A DNA stretch of 64,000 nucleotides. It comes from Actinomadura nitritigenes. Its GTDB lineage: Bacteria; Actinomycetota; Actinomycetes; Streptosporangiales; Streptosporangiaceae. Shown here piece after piece: positions 42,508 through 50,883 of the stretch (position 1 is the first letter of the stretch; each line of letters opens with the position of its first letter). The translations under genes were made by a program, and so were the position numbers. Below the pieces are notes generated by a model. That model made no database searches and was not told where the DNA came from. It saw only the letters and a list, made by a program, of their open reading frames with translations. The stretch covers positions 186,001 through 250,000 of the forward strand of contig NZ_JAGEOK010000007.1 in assembly GCF_017573545.1 (NCBI RefSeq). The letters run 5' to 3'.

Positions 42508-43589
42508 GTCGTACATACGGGGGCGATCTCCGGCAAAGCGGCTCTGACCTGGGCAGTGTAGGTGTCCAGTCCCTCGGCCGGGCCGCCGGTCAGACCCGTG
42601 AGCCCGGGGATCAGATCGCCGAAGGCGTTGACCTCGCACACGGCGAAGCGCCTCATGCCCCGGAGTACGAGCAGGTCCACTCCCACCATCGGACTTCGCG
42701 GGAAGCAGGCGGCCGCCCGCGCGCACACGTCGAGCGCCCGCCGCCATCCGTCCGGCCCGAGCGCGCGCCGGACCGCCACCGCATCGCCCCTCGTTCCACC
42801 GAGATGCAGGTTGGTCATGGGGTTGCGGCTGGTCCGTGCGACGACATGCGTAGGCGTGCCTCCGATGACGACGACCCTCAGATCGAACACGCGCCCGCCG
42901 AGCGACGCCTTGGGCAGCCACCGCTCGACATGCAGCCCGTCGGGCGCGAGCGCGTCGATGAGCGCCGCGACATCCTTCTCCGTCTCGTACGCGCGCACCC
43001 GCAACGAGTTGAACAGGCCGCCCCCGCTCATGGCGGTCGAGGTGTCGGCCCTTACGCGACCGCCCGGTGCCGTCTGCAAGGCGACCACACCCGCCGCCGA
43101 CGAACCGTGCGCCGGCTTGACGAAGACCCTCCGCTCCCCCAGCTCGTCCATGTGCGCGCGCAGCTCCTCGTAGGAGCGCACCGGTGGGAGAGCCTGTGGA
43201 ACCGGCACGCCGTCCTCCGCCATCCGCGCGTGCGACCGCCGTTTGTCGAACATGACCGCGATCTCCTCGACGTCGCCGAGAAGCCGTGCGCCCGCGCGCG
43301 CGGCGGCGTCCTGGAGACGGTCGAGCGCCGCAACGAAGGTCGAGTACCAGCGCGCGCCCCCACCCACACGGGACGGGTCGCCGGGGCCGCGCAAGAGCGC
43401 GTCCGCCGCCGGGTCCTCCCCGGGGGAGTCGATGCGCAGTACGTCGCCCGGAGCGAGGACGACGTCGGCGCCGCGCAGCACGTCCGTCCAGGCGATGAGC
43501 CGCGGCTCGGGCAGTCCGCAGGACCGGCATGCCTGCGCGAACAGCGCGGGACGCCGGTCGCCCGGCGTCCCGACCACGACGAACCTCAT
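42504..43589 (-). CDS. STM4014-family ATP-grasp protein
   Basis: This 361-aa protein has an ATP-grasp layout: an N-terminal Rossmann-like region (MRFVVVGTPGDRRPALFAQA), the central lysine-bearing RRVFVKPAHGSSAAGVVAL, and the metal-binding CEVNAFGDLIPGLTGL near the C-terminus. ATP-grasp enzymes join a carboxylate to an amine or thiol through an acyl phosphate. It is the second gene of the operon, 22 bases after the LRR gene, and overlaps the hydrolase gene. The carboxylate and acceptor are unknown; a peptide or the LRR partner is possible. Confidence 0.88.
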   Translation of the reverse strand: MRFVVVGTPGDRRPALFAQACRSCGLPEPRLIAWTDVLRGADVVLAPGDVLRIDSPGEDPAADALLRGPGDPSRVGGGARWYSTFVAALDRLQDAAARAGARLLGDVEEIAVMFDKRRSHARMAEDGVPVPQALPPVRSYEELRAHMDELGERRVFVKPAHGSSAAGVVALQTAPGGRVRADTSTAMSGGGLFNSLRVRAYETEKDVAALIDALAPDGLHVERWLPKASLGGRVFDLRVVVIGGTPTHVVARTSRNPMTNLHLGGTRGDAVAVRRALGPDGWRRALDVCARAAACFPRSPMVGVDLLVLRGMRRFAVCEVNAFGDLIPGLTGLTGGPAEGLDTYTAQVRAALPEIAPVCTT

Positions 43590-43611
43590 CGGCCCACCGC
43601 TGAGCGAACGT

Positions 43612-44586
43612 TCACTCCGACACCGCGATGTAGCGCCACTCGCCGTCCGGCTTCTCCTGCTCGCTCAGGTCGACCTTGACCCCGGGGAACGCGGCCTTGA
43701 CCCGCTCGACCATGGCGTCGGACAGGAAGTGGTGGTGCAGGTCCAGCTTGCGCAGGTGGGTGAGGGGCTGCCCCGAAAGCAGCGCCTCCGCGCCCTGGTC
43801 GGTGAGGATGCCCATCGCCAGGCTCAGGGACTCCAGCCGCGCCACGACGGGCGCGCCCGCAACCGCCGCGGCGATCTCGTCCTGGATCTGGCTGTCCTCC
43901 AGGCCGAGGTGCCGCAGGGCGGGCAGCCGCTCGCCCGACAGCAGCGGCGCCAGGTCCGCGACGGTCGCGTCACCGCCGTAGTCGTCCTCCCCCAGCCACA
44001 GGTCGAGGTGCTCCAGGTTCGGCAGCTCGCTCGCCCCCACGGCCTGGACGACCCGCGCCGGGAGGCCGCCCGACTCGAACCGCAGCACGCGCAGGTGCGT
44101 GCTCTTGATCGGGGACAGGGAGAGGCCCTGCGCGCCGCGGATCTCGAAGCGCTCCAGCTCCGGGAACGCGGCGAACAGCGGCGAGATGTCGCCGTGCTCG
44201 ATCCAGGAGATCTCCGACTCCTCACCGGTGATGTCGCCGAGGAAGAGCGACGTCAGCCTCGGGAAGGCCGCGGCGTTCTCGGTCAGCAGCGCCACCGGGT
44301 CGGACTTACTCTCGTCGTAGGACGCGCCCCAGTAGCCGACGATGAGGGCCGTCACCTCGGTGGTGTCGACCGCCTCCAGGAACCGCGCGAACGTGTCGGA
44401 GAACGGCTCCTCGTCGAACATCGTCCCGACGTACCAGGCGGCCTCGCCGGCGGGCGGGAGAGCCTCGTCGGTCTCCTGCCCGCCGGTCGCGCCGTCCTCG
44501 TCGTCCTCGTCCTCCACCCCCGTCTCGCAGTCGAAGGTGGCCACCGGAAGTCCGGCGTACTCCTCTAGATGCTGATGAACGCCCAT
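43612..44586 (-). CDS. STM4015-family leucine-rich repeat protein
   Basis: This 324-aa protein opens the STM4011-4015 operon. After an acidic segment (GVEDEDDEDG) and AAWYVGTMFDEEPFSD it contains at least seven LRR-like strands: FPRLTSLFLGD, FPELERFEIRG, LRVLRFESGG, LPNLEHLDLWLG, LPALRHLGLED, LESLSLAMG and LRKLDLHHH. It ends KPDGEWRYIAVSE. LRR proteins usually bind other proteins, so it may be a scaffold or the substrate for the enzymes downstream. AAAGGG lies 4 bases before the ATG at 44586. It has no signal peptide. Confidence 0.88.
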   Translation of the reverse strand: MGVHQHLEEYAGLPVATFDCETGVEDEDDEDGATGGQETDEALPPAGEAAWYVGTMFDEEPFSDTFARFLEAVDTTEVTALIVGYWGASYDESKSDPVALLTENAAAFPRLTSLFLGDITGEESEISWIEHGDISPLFAAFPELERFEIRGAQGLSLSPIKSTHLRVLRFESGGLPARVVQAVGASELPNLEHLDLWLGEDDYGGDATVADLAPLLSGERLPALRHLGLEDSQIQDEIAAAVAGAPVVARLESLSLAMGILTDQGAEALLSGQPLTHLRKLDLHHHFLSDAMVERVKAAFPGVKVDLSEQEKPDGEWRYIAVSE

Positions 44587-44688
44587 GGGTCCCTTTCGGA
44601 AGATCGTCGGCACCATGTCCTATCAGGACCGACGGACAAACCGCGGCGATTCCGGCGCACCGCCGCCCCCCGGGCGCTCCGGAGCCGC

Positions 44689-45504
44689 TCAGGACGCCAT
44701 CAGCACCGAGCCCTTGTACTTGTCCTGCACGTACTTGCGCACCTCGGGGCCCCGCAGAAGCTGGACGAGCTTCTTCACGCGCGGGTCGTTCGCGTTCTCC
44801 GGCAGCGTGACGATGCCGTTGGCGTAGGGGTTGCCCTCCGGCTTCTCCGCGACGAGGGCGTCCTTGACCGGCGACAGGTTCGCCTCCAGCGCGTAGTTGC
44901 CGTTGATGACCGCGGCGTCCACGTCGTCGAGCGAGCGCGGCAGCTGCGCGGCCTTCAGCGGCTTGAACTTCAGGTGCTTGGGGTTGCTCGCGACGTCCTT
45001 CTCCGTGGCGCTCGTGGGCGCGCCCGCCTTCAGCGTCAGCAGACCGTTGTCGGCGAGCAGCTTCAGCGAGCGCCCCTCGTTCGCCGGGTCGTTCGGCACC
45101 GCCACGGTCGCGTTCTGCGGGATCGCCTGCAGGCTCTTCACCTTGCTGGAGTACAGGCCGAGCGGCTCCAGGTGCACGGGCGCGACGAACGTCAGCTTGG
45201 TCCCGGCCTTCTTCTCGTACTCCTCCATGAAGGGCACGTGCTGGAAGTAGTTGGCGGTGACCTGCTTCTCCTTCAGCGCGGTGTTGGGCTGCTGGTAGTC
45301 GTCGAAGGTCACGATGTCCAGCTTCAGCCCGGCCTTGGCCGCCAGGTTGTCCTTGACGTACTTCAGAATGTCGCCGTGCGGGACGGGGTTGACCGCGACC
45401 TTCAGCGGGGCGTCCGGATCGTCGGACGCGCCCGAGGAGCCGCAGGCCGCGAGGCCCGCGACCAGGCCGACGGAGGCGAGCGCGATGGTGAACTTGCGAA
45501 GCAC
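44689..45504 (-). CDS. metQ: Methionine ABC transporter substrate-binding lipoprotein MetQ
   Basis: This 271-aa NlpA/MetQ-family lipoprotein has lipobox GLAAC after a short hydrophobic signal and the family signatures KVAVNPVPHGDILKYV, FDDYQQPNTALKEKQVTANYFQHVPFM in part, VPNDPANEGRSLKLLADNGLL and VDAAVINGNYALEA. It captures methionine (or D-Met/sulfoxide) outside the membrane for MetNI. GAAAGGC lies 8 bases before the GTG start. It is the third gene of metN-metI-metQ, 32 bases after metI. Confidence 0.95.
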   Translation of the reverse strand: MLRKFTIALASVGLVAGLAACGSSGASDDPDAPLKVAVNPVPHGDILKYVKDNLAAKAGLKLDIVTFDDYQQPNTALKEKQVTANYFQHVPFMEEYEKKAGTKLTFVAPVHLEPLGLYSSKVKSLQAIPQNATVAVPNDPANEGRSLKLLADNGLLTLKAGAPTSATEKDVASNPKHLKFKPLKAAQLPRSLDDVDAAVINGNYALEANLSPVKDALVAEKPEGNPYANGIVTLPENANDPRVKKLVQLLRGPEVRKYVQDKYKGSVLMAS

Positions 45505-45536
45505 GAAGAGTGCCTTTCTGTGCGGTGAGAGCGGTG

Positions 45537-46193
45537 TCACTTGTGGGAGAGGCGGCGGGCGACGAGGTCCCCGACCGCCTGGATGATCAGGACGAGGACG
45601 ACGAGCAGCAGCACGGTCGCGACCATGACCTTCGTCTCGAAGCGCTCGTAGCCGTAGGTGACGGCGAGGTTGCCGAGCCCGCCGCCGCCGACCGTGCCGG
45701 CCATGGCGGTGTAGCCGATCAGCGCGATCACGGTCACGGTCAGCCCGGACACCAGGCCCGGCCGGGCCTCGCGCAGCAGCACCTTGCCGACGATCTCGCG
45801 GCGGGTCGCGCCCATGGCGTCCGCCGCGGCGACCACGCCGGGGTCGACCTCGCGCAGTGCGATCTCGACGAGCCGGGCGTAGAACGGGATGGCGCCGACG
45901 GTCAGCGGGACGATCGCGGCGGCGTTGCCGATGCTCGTGCCGACGACGATCCGGGTGAACGGGATGATCGCCACCATCAGGATCAGGAACGGCAGCGACC
46001 GGCCGATGTTCACGACCACGCCGAGGACCCTGTTGACCGGCGGGGCGGGCAGCAGCCCGCCCCGCTCGGTGACCACCAGCAGCACGCCGAACAGCAGCCC
46101 GAGAACGGCGGTGAACAGCGTCGCGACCCCGGTCATGTAGAGGGTCTCCCGGGTGGCCGGCCACAGCAGCGGCATGACCTCGTCCCAGCTCAT
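45537..46193 (-). CDS. metI: Methionine ABC transporter permease MetI
   Basis: This 218-aa inner-membrane permease has five predicted membrane segments and the MetI hallmark stretches PATRETLYMTGVATLFTAVLG, VNIGRSLPFLILMVAIIPFTR and the EAA-loop AADAMGATRREIVGKVLLREARPGL, which contacts MetN. VGGGGLGNLAVTYGYERF is highly typical. The ATG overlaps the metN stop (ATGA). Confidence 0.96.
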   Translation of the reverse strand: MSWDEVMPLLWPATRETLYMTGVATLFTAVLGLLFGVLLVVTERGGLLPAPPVNRVLGVVVNIGRSLPFLILMVAIIPFTRIVVGTSIGNAAAIVPLTVGAIPFYARLVEIALREVDPGVVAAADAMGATRREIVGKVLLREARPGLVSGLTVTVIALIGYTAMAGTVGGGGLGNLAVTYGYERFETKVMVATVLLLVVLVLIIQAVGDLVARRLSHK

Positions 46194-47278
46194 CGGGCGT
46201 CCTCCTCGGCGGGCGCGGTGGTGGTCGGGGCGGCGGGCGCGGGCGGACCGGCGGGCGCCTGCGGGCCTGCGGGCGGCGCCGCAGTGGTGGTGGTGCGCGT
46301 CCGTACCTCGACGGCGAGGCCGGACTCGCGCAGGAACGCCAGTTGCGCGGCGTTCACCGACGGGTCGCCCGGCAGCTCGAGCTGCAGCCGGCCGACCCGC
46401 TCGCCGCCGACCGTCTCGACGGCGCCGCCGAGGATGTTGACGTCCAGCGCGTACTTGCGGGCCAGCGCCGAAACGAACGGCTGGTCCGTCGCGCCGCCCA
46501 CGAAAGTGACCTCGACGAGCGTCGTGCCGTCGCGCGGTTCGGCGGGCGGCAGCGGGAACAGCCCGCGCGCCAGCTCGGACCCGGGACGCGCCAGCAGCTC
46601 GGTCACCGGCCCGGACTCGGTGAACCGGCCCTCGCGCATCACCGCGGCCGAGTCGCAGATGCGCTTGACGACGTCCATCTCGTGCGTGATCAGCAGGACG
46701 GTGAGGCCGAGGCGGCGGTTCAGGTCGCGCAGCAACTCCAGGATCGACGCGGTGGTCTCCGGGTCGAGCGCGGAGGTCGCCTCGTCGGACAGCAGCACCT
46801 TCGGGCGCCCGGCGAGGGCCCGCGCGATGCCGACGCGCTGCTTCTGCCCGCCGGAGATCTGCGCCGGGTAGGCCTTCGCGTGCCCGGTGAGGCCGACCAG
46901 GTCGAGCAGCTCGGCGACCCGCTCGGCGCGCTCGCGCCGGGGGACGCCCATGACCTCCAGCGGGAACGCGACGTTGCCGGCCACCGTGCGGCTGCCGAGC
47001 AGGCCGAAGTGCTGGTGGATCATGCCGATGCCCTGCCGGGCGCGGCGCAGCTCGGCGCCCCGCAGCGCGAGCAGGTCGCGCCCGCCGATCACGACGCGGC
47101 CCCCGTCCGGGCGGTCCAGCAGGTTGACGCAGCGCAGCAGGGTGCTCTTGCCGGCGCCGCTCGGGCCGAGCACGCCGAAGACCTCGCCTTCGCGGACGGT
47201 CAGGTCGACGCCGTCGACGGCGGTCACCTCGCGCCCGCGGGCGCGGTGCACCTTCCTGAGTTTTTCGATCTGAATCAC
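46190..47278 (-). CDS. metN: Methionine ABC transporter ATP-binding protein MetN
   Basis: This 362-aa ATPase has Walker A GPSGAGKST (38-46), signature ISGGQKQRVGIARAL, Walker B VLLSDEATSALD and the H-loop LLITHEMDV. After about residue 240 it carries the regulatory NIL domain (VEVTFVGGATDQPFVSALARKY, NILGGAVETVGGERVG) that binds methionine and inhibits transport in the family. It ends in a Pro/Ala-rich tail. The GTG start has a GAGAATC-like weak ribosome site. It leads the operon; no SAM riboswitch is recognisable upstream. Confidence 0.95.
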   Translation of the reverse strand: MIQIEKLRKVHRARGREVTAVDGVDLTVREGEVFGVLGPSGAGKSTLLRCVNLLDRPDGGRVVIGGRDLLALRGAELRRARQGIGMIHQHFGLLGSRTVAGNVAFPLEVMGVPRRERAERVAELLDLVGLTGHAKAYPAQISGGQKQRVGIARALAGRPKVLLSDEATSALDPETTASILELLRDLNRRLGLTVLLITHEMDVVKRICDSAAVMREGRFTESGPVTELLARPGSELARGLFPLPPAEPRDGTTLVEVTFVGGATDQPFVSALARKYALDVNILGGAVETVGGERVGRLQLELPGDPSVNAAQLAFLRESGLAVEVRTRTTTTAAPPAGPQAPAGPPAPAAPTTTAPAEEDAR

Positions 47279-47352
47279 AGAGAATCATCCGTGCGGACGG
47301 GCGCCGCCCCTGGTCGGGGGCGGTGCGGGGGTGGACGGGGCAGCTCTGGTAC

Positions 47353-47368
47353 GCACCTGATCAGGTGC
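47353..47368. promoter_or_regulatory. Perfect 16-base palindrome upstream of metN
   Basis: GCACCTGATCAGGTGC is fully self-complementary without a spacer and lies 75-90 bases upstream of the metN start. That is a typical place for a repressor operator of the methionine importer. Confidence 0.6.
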
Positions 47369-47946
47369 CGCGGCGTCCGGTCGTGCGGGAGCCGGGCCCG
47401 GCGGGGATCGGACGGCCGGCGCCGGCGGTTATCCACAGAACGCGGTTTCACTTCCACGTCCGGGACGGCCGCCCGACGATGTCCTCAGCGGGTCCGGCCC
47501 TGCAGGCCGGGTCCGGTGGAGGCGGCCTCGCGCTCGATCGGGCGCGCGGCCGGTCAGGTCCGACCGGGGGGATACGGGGCGTGGCTCAGCAGATGGCGTT
47601 GGAAGTTCATGCGCGACTCGGGTCTCGGAGTTCGCTCGCTTCGGGGCGCGAGGCTCAGGCGGGGGCCCTCAGCGGTCACACATTCGCCGGCAGCACGTAC
47701 GCCGCATGGCCCGCGCGTTCAGCGGGCCGCGCTCACGGCACGGGCGTACGAGGCTCATGCCGGCAGTCAACCAACCAACGACAAATGACGCAAATCGCGC
47801 CAGGGCCGCGAACGCGCCGGTCAGCGGCCCGCAACGCGCTCACGGCAGGCCGGGGACCCGGGCGCGGCGGGCCGCCGCCGCGCACCCGTCCGCCGTCCGC
47901 CGGACGCCCGGAGAGGCGCTCATCCTGCGGCGTCGCGGGAACCGGG
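47369..47946. other. 580-base gene-free region between metN and the DUF4097 gene
   Basis: No frame has a convincing protein. It contains a DnaA-box-like 17-mer at 47426-47442, several small GC-rich inverted repeats around 47500-47530 and 47640-47670, and a twice-used word GCTCACGGCA near 47730 and 47837. A stretch at 47582-47660 starts like a tRNA but does not fold as one. Part of it must carry the metN promoter. Confidence 0.6.
47426..47442 (+). promoter_or_regulatory. DnaA-box-like site (second copy of a 17-mer)
   Basis: CGGTTATCCACAGAACG contains the consensus TTATCCACA and is identical, in reverse orientation, to 35776-35792. Confidence 0.6.
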
Positions 47947-48807
47947 TCAGTCGTCGTAGTAGTCGAGATACGACGAGCCCGAGCCGCTGCGGATCGAGAT
48001 CGACCGGTCCGACCTGTCGTCGACGAGCGCCCGGTTGAGATGCGTATCACCCGAGCCGGTCCAGCCCTGGACCCGGTAATGCGAGCCCACCGGCACGATG
48101 ACCTTCACCGAGCCCGCATGGGCCGACAGGTCCACGGTCCGCGGCGGCTCGGCGTAGCGCAGGTCGACTTCCCCCGAGCCCACCATCGCCTCCGTGTCGG
48201 CCGAGGCCAGCCGGGTGCCGCGGATCGTCCCCGAACCGGCCCGCGCCCGCAGCGCGCCCCGCGAGCCGACCACGCTGATCTCACCCGACCCGGTGCGCAG
48301 GTCCATGTCGCCGTTCACGCCGCGCACGGTGATCTCCCCCGAGCCCGACGCCGCCGAGACGCGCACGCCGGCCGGAACCTGAACGTCGAGGTCGACGCCG
48401 CATTCCCAGCCGCCGTAGAGCGCGACGTCGCCGGGACACCACGTGGCGATGGACAGCACGTCGCCATGGAGCGACTCCGTCACGACCGGCTTCCGCAGCA
48501 CCCACCTCAGCCGCTTGAAGACGCGCGCCCGGCCCGCCGGGCCCGTCCCGATCGACACCTCGGCGCTCCCGGCCTCGACTCGGAGCTCCTTGATCGCGTG
48601 ATGGTACGGGGTGACGTACTCCGCGCTCCGCCGCATCGCCCGCCCGCCCATCGCCAGGCAGATGGGAACGACCACGACGGCGGCGGTGGCGGCCGCGAGG
48701 AAGATCCACACGCCGCGGCGCCGCGGCCGGTCCCCGGCGGCGTGCGGCGGGCCCGCGTGGGGCGAGTCGGCGTCCGGCGCGGCGGCGCCGGTCCCGGTGG
48801 CGGTCAT
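47947..48807 (-). CDS. DUF4097-type membrane-anchored beta-repeat protein
   Basis: This 286-aa protein has a Pro/Ala-rich cytosolic start, one membrane segment (VWIFLAAATAAVVVVPICLA) and a long extracytoplasmic part. There, short beta repeats recur with the phrase GSGEI or GSGxx (AASGSGEITVRGVNG, RTGSGEISVVGSRG, RAGSGTIRGT, MVGSGEVDLRYA), the right-handed repeat pattern of DUF4097 adhesin-like proteins. The ATG overlaps the response-regulator stop (ATGA), so it belongs to the two-component operon and is probably its sensor accessory or target. Confidence 0.88.
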   Translation of the reverse strand: MTATGTGAAAPDADSPHAGPPHAAGDRPRRRGVWIFLAAATAAVVVVPICLAMGGRAMRRSAEYVTPYHHAIKELRVEAGSAEVSIGTGPAGRARVFKRLRWVLRKPVVTESLHGDVLSIATWCPGDVALYGGWECGVDLDVQVPAGVRVSAASGSGEITVRGVNGDMDLRTGSGEISVVGSRGALRARAGSGTIRGTRLASADTEAMVGSGEVDLRYAEPPRTVDLSAHAGSVKVIVPVGSHYRVQGWTGSGDTHLNRALVDDRSDRSISIRSGSGSSYLDYYDD

Positions 48808-49451
48808 GTCTCCCCGTCCAGAAAGCGCAGCACGGCCAGCACGCGGCGGTGGTCGCCCTCGGCGTGCGGGAGGTCGAGCTTGGCGAAGATGTTGTTGATG
48901 TGCTTGGCGACGGCGCTCTCGCTCACCACGAGGGCGGCGGCGATCCCCGCGTTCGAACGGCCCTCCGCCATCAGCGCCAGGACCTCCTTCTCGCGCGGAG
49001 TCAGCCGGTCGAGGGGGTCGCGATGACGGCGCAGGAGCAGCTGCGAGACGACCTCCGGGTCCAGCGCGGTGCCGCCGGCGGCCACCCGGCGCAGCGCGTC
49101 GAGGAACACCGACACGTCCGCGACCCGGTCCTTCAGCAGGTACCCGATGCCGCTGGTGCTGATCGACAGCAGGTCCGCCGCGTACCGCTCCTCGACGTAC
49201 GCCGACAGCAGCAGGACGGCGACCTCCGGCGCCTCCCGCCGCATCACCAGCGCGGCGCGCACGCCCTCGTCGGTGAAGCCCGGCGGCATCCGCACGTCGA
49301 CGATCGCGGCGTCCGGGCGGTGCTCGCGCACGGCCGCCAGCAGGCCCTCCGCCTCGCCGACCGCCGCCGCCACCTCGAAACCGGAGGTCTCCAGCAGCTT
49401 GATCAGCCCGGCTCGCAGCAGGACCGAGTCCTCGGCGATCACAATGCGCAC
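48804..49451 (-). CDS. Response regulator, NarL/LuxR family
   Basis: This 215-aa regulator has receiver motifs VIAEDSVLLRAG, phosphoacceptor Asp52 in AIVDVRMPP, LLSAYVEERYA and GYLLKDRVAD. The LuxR-type helix-turn-helix reads LTPREKEVLALMAEGRSNAGIAAALVVSESAVAKHINNIF. GGAG lies 5 bases before the GTG at 49451, which overlaps the kinase stop by 13 bases. Its gene lies between its kinase gene and the DUF4097 gene. The TGCCCCA palindrome at 50725-50740 is a candidate binding site. Confidence 0.94.
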   Translation of the reverse strand: MRIVIAEDSVLLRAGLIKLLETSGFEVAAAVGEAEGLLAAVREHRPDAAIVDVRMPPGFTDEGVRAALVMRREAPEVAVLLLSAYVEERYAADLLSISTSGIGYLLKDRVADVSVFLDALRRVAAGGTALDPEVVSQLLLRRHRDPLDRLTPREKEVLALMAEGRSNAGIAAALVVSESAVAKHINNIFAKLDLPHAEGDHRRVLAVLRFLDGET

Positions 49452-50710
49452 GGCAACTCCACGGTGATGGTCGTCGGCCCCCCGGCGGGGCTGGTGATCC
49501 GGAAGGTGCCGTCCACCGACCTGACCCGGCGCCCGAGCCCGGTCAGGCCCGTCCCCCCGGCCGGGTCCGCGCCGCCCACGCCGTCGTCGGCGACGGTCAC
49601 GCGCAGCCGCTCGCCCTCCCGGATCACCGCGACGTCCACCGCGGTCGCCTTGGCGTGCTTGACGACGTTGGTGAGCGCCTCGGACACGACGAAGTACGCG
49701 ACCGCCTCCACGGTGGACGAGGCCCGCGGCTCCACCTGGACGCGCAGCCGGACCTCCAGCGGCACCCGTGCCGCGACGCCGGACAGCGCGGCGTCCAGCC
49801 CCAGGTCCTCCAGCACCGCCGGGTGCAGCCCGCGGATCAGGTTGCGCAGTTCGGTCAGCGCCTCCTTGGCCTCCTCGTGCGCCTCGACGATCACCCGCAT
49901 GGCGTCGTCGGGCACGCCGGTGAGGGTCTCGCGGGCCAGTCCGAGGTTCAGCGCGAGCGAGACGAGCCGCTGCTGCGCGCCGTCGTGCAGGTCGCGCTCG
50001 ATGCGGCGGCGTTCGAGGTCGGCGGCGTCCACGACGCTGGCGCGCTTCTCGGCCAGGTCCTCGACCTGGCGCTCCAGCTCGGCGGCCCGGTCGGGCCCGA
50101 GCAGCGCGGCCGCCGCCCGCGCGTCCAGGCTCCGGACCCCGGCGGCGACCCACGGCGCCGCGATCAGCAGCAGGACCCCGACGACCGACAGGATCCCGAC
50201 GCGGACGGCGTGCGCCTTGTCCACCGAGCTCAGCGGGCTCGTTCCGGGCAGCGCCCAGGTGTACGCGCCGGAGGACGCGAGGATCGCCCCGCCGGCCCAC
50301 GCGGCGATCGCGGCCAGCCCCCCGAACGCCAGCATCGGCCCGACGACCAGGTGGTACCGCAGCACTCGCCACACCTCCGGCCTGCGGAGCCCGCGCAGCA
50401 CTCTCCATGCGCGCTCCTCGTCGAAGCCCGGCATGGGCGGGATGTGCAGCCCCAGCATCGCCCAGCAGCGTTCCCGCTGCCAGCGCGTCAGCGGCCGCAG
50501 CGCAAGCAGCGTCAGCGCGCACGACGCGGCCAGCACCAGGAGGATCTGCGTCAGGTTCACCGGCGCCCAGAACGGCCAGACCGAGCACAGGACGACCCAG
50601 CCGGCGAACTGCAGCGGCACCCCCGAGGCGACGAACGTGGTGTCGCGCCACGCCGCCGGCGACCACGGAGCGTGCGCCAGGGCACGCCGGGCCGGAGAGA
50701 TGGATGCCAT
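49439..50710 (-). CDS. Sensor histidine kinase, NarL/DesK-type
   Basis: This 423-aa kinase has four hydrophobic segments in residues about 25-215 (for example QFAGWVVLCSVWPFWAPVNLTQ and GILSVVGVLLLIAAPWVAAG). A dimerisation box ERRRIERDLHDGAQQRLVSLALNLG carries the phospho-His, and a HATPase part has SEALTNVVKHAKA and VADDGVGGADPAGGTGLTGLGRR. The HDGAQQRL form is typical of actinomycete LiaS/DesK-like kinases. I chose ATG 50710; no ribosome site is clear and the transcript may have a very short leader. A palindrome lies 15 bases upstream. Confidence 0.92.
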   Translation of the reverse strand: MASISPARRALAHAPWSPAAWRDTTFVASGVPLQFAGWVVLCSVWPFWAPVNLTQILLVLAASCALTLLALRPLTRWQRERCWAMLGLHIPPMPGFDEERAWRVLRGLRRPEVWRVLRYHLVVGPMLAFGGLAAIAAWAGGAILASSGAYTWALPGTSPLSSVDKAHAVRVGILSVVGVLLLIAAPWVAAGVRSLDARAAAALLGPDRAAELERQVEDLAEKRASVVDAADLERRRIERDLHDGAQQRLVSLALNLGLARETLTGVPDDAMRVIVEAHEEAKEALTELRNLIRGLHPAVLEDLGLDAALSGVAARVPLEVRLRVQVEPRASSTVEAVAYFVVSEALTNVVKHAKATAVDVAVIREGERLRVTVADDGVGGADPAGGTGLTGLGRRVRSVDGTFRITSPAGGPTTITVELPCAL

Positions 50711-50724
50711 GGACGCAACCGTAT

Positions 50725-50740
50725 TGCCCCAGTTGGGGCA
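50725..50740. promoter_or_regulatory. Palindrome just upstream of the kinase gene
   Basis: TGCCCCA-GT-TGGGGCA is a perfect 7-2-7 inverted repeat, 15 to 30 bases before the kinase start. It would overlap the core promoter if the leader is short, which fits an autoregulatory operator. Confidence 0.6.
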
Positions 50741-50883
50741 TCGCCATGAAACGAGCATCCGGGACGAAGGTGAACCTGGTACCACCCCCGGTCGGATATG
50801 CGCGCTACTGATCGTGAGCCCGTCCGCGGTCAGGCTTGATCTTGCACCCGGTCAGCGGTGCGAGATCACCAGGGAGTCCAGTC

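Noticed and set aside
44617..44639. Promoter for the STM4015-led operon (TTGTCC and TAGGAC on the minus strand)
   Set aside because: The two hexamers are only 11 bases apart, too close for a sigma-70-type promoter.
47279..47352. SAM riboswitch in the metN leader
   Set aside because: No SAM-I or SAM-IV core sequences can be found; the region holds only a GC-rich imperfect hairpin.
47582..47660. tRNA-like start (GGGGCGTGGCTCAGCAGATG) upstream of the DUF4097 region
   Set aside because: The acceptor, anticodon and T arms do not pair and no GTTCRANYC box is in register, so it is at most a chance resemblance.
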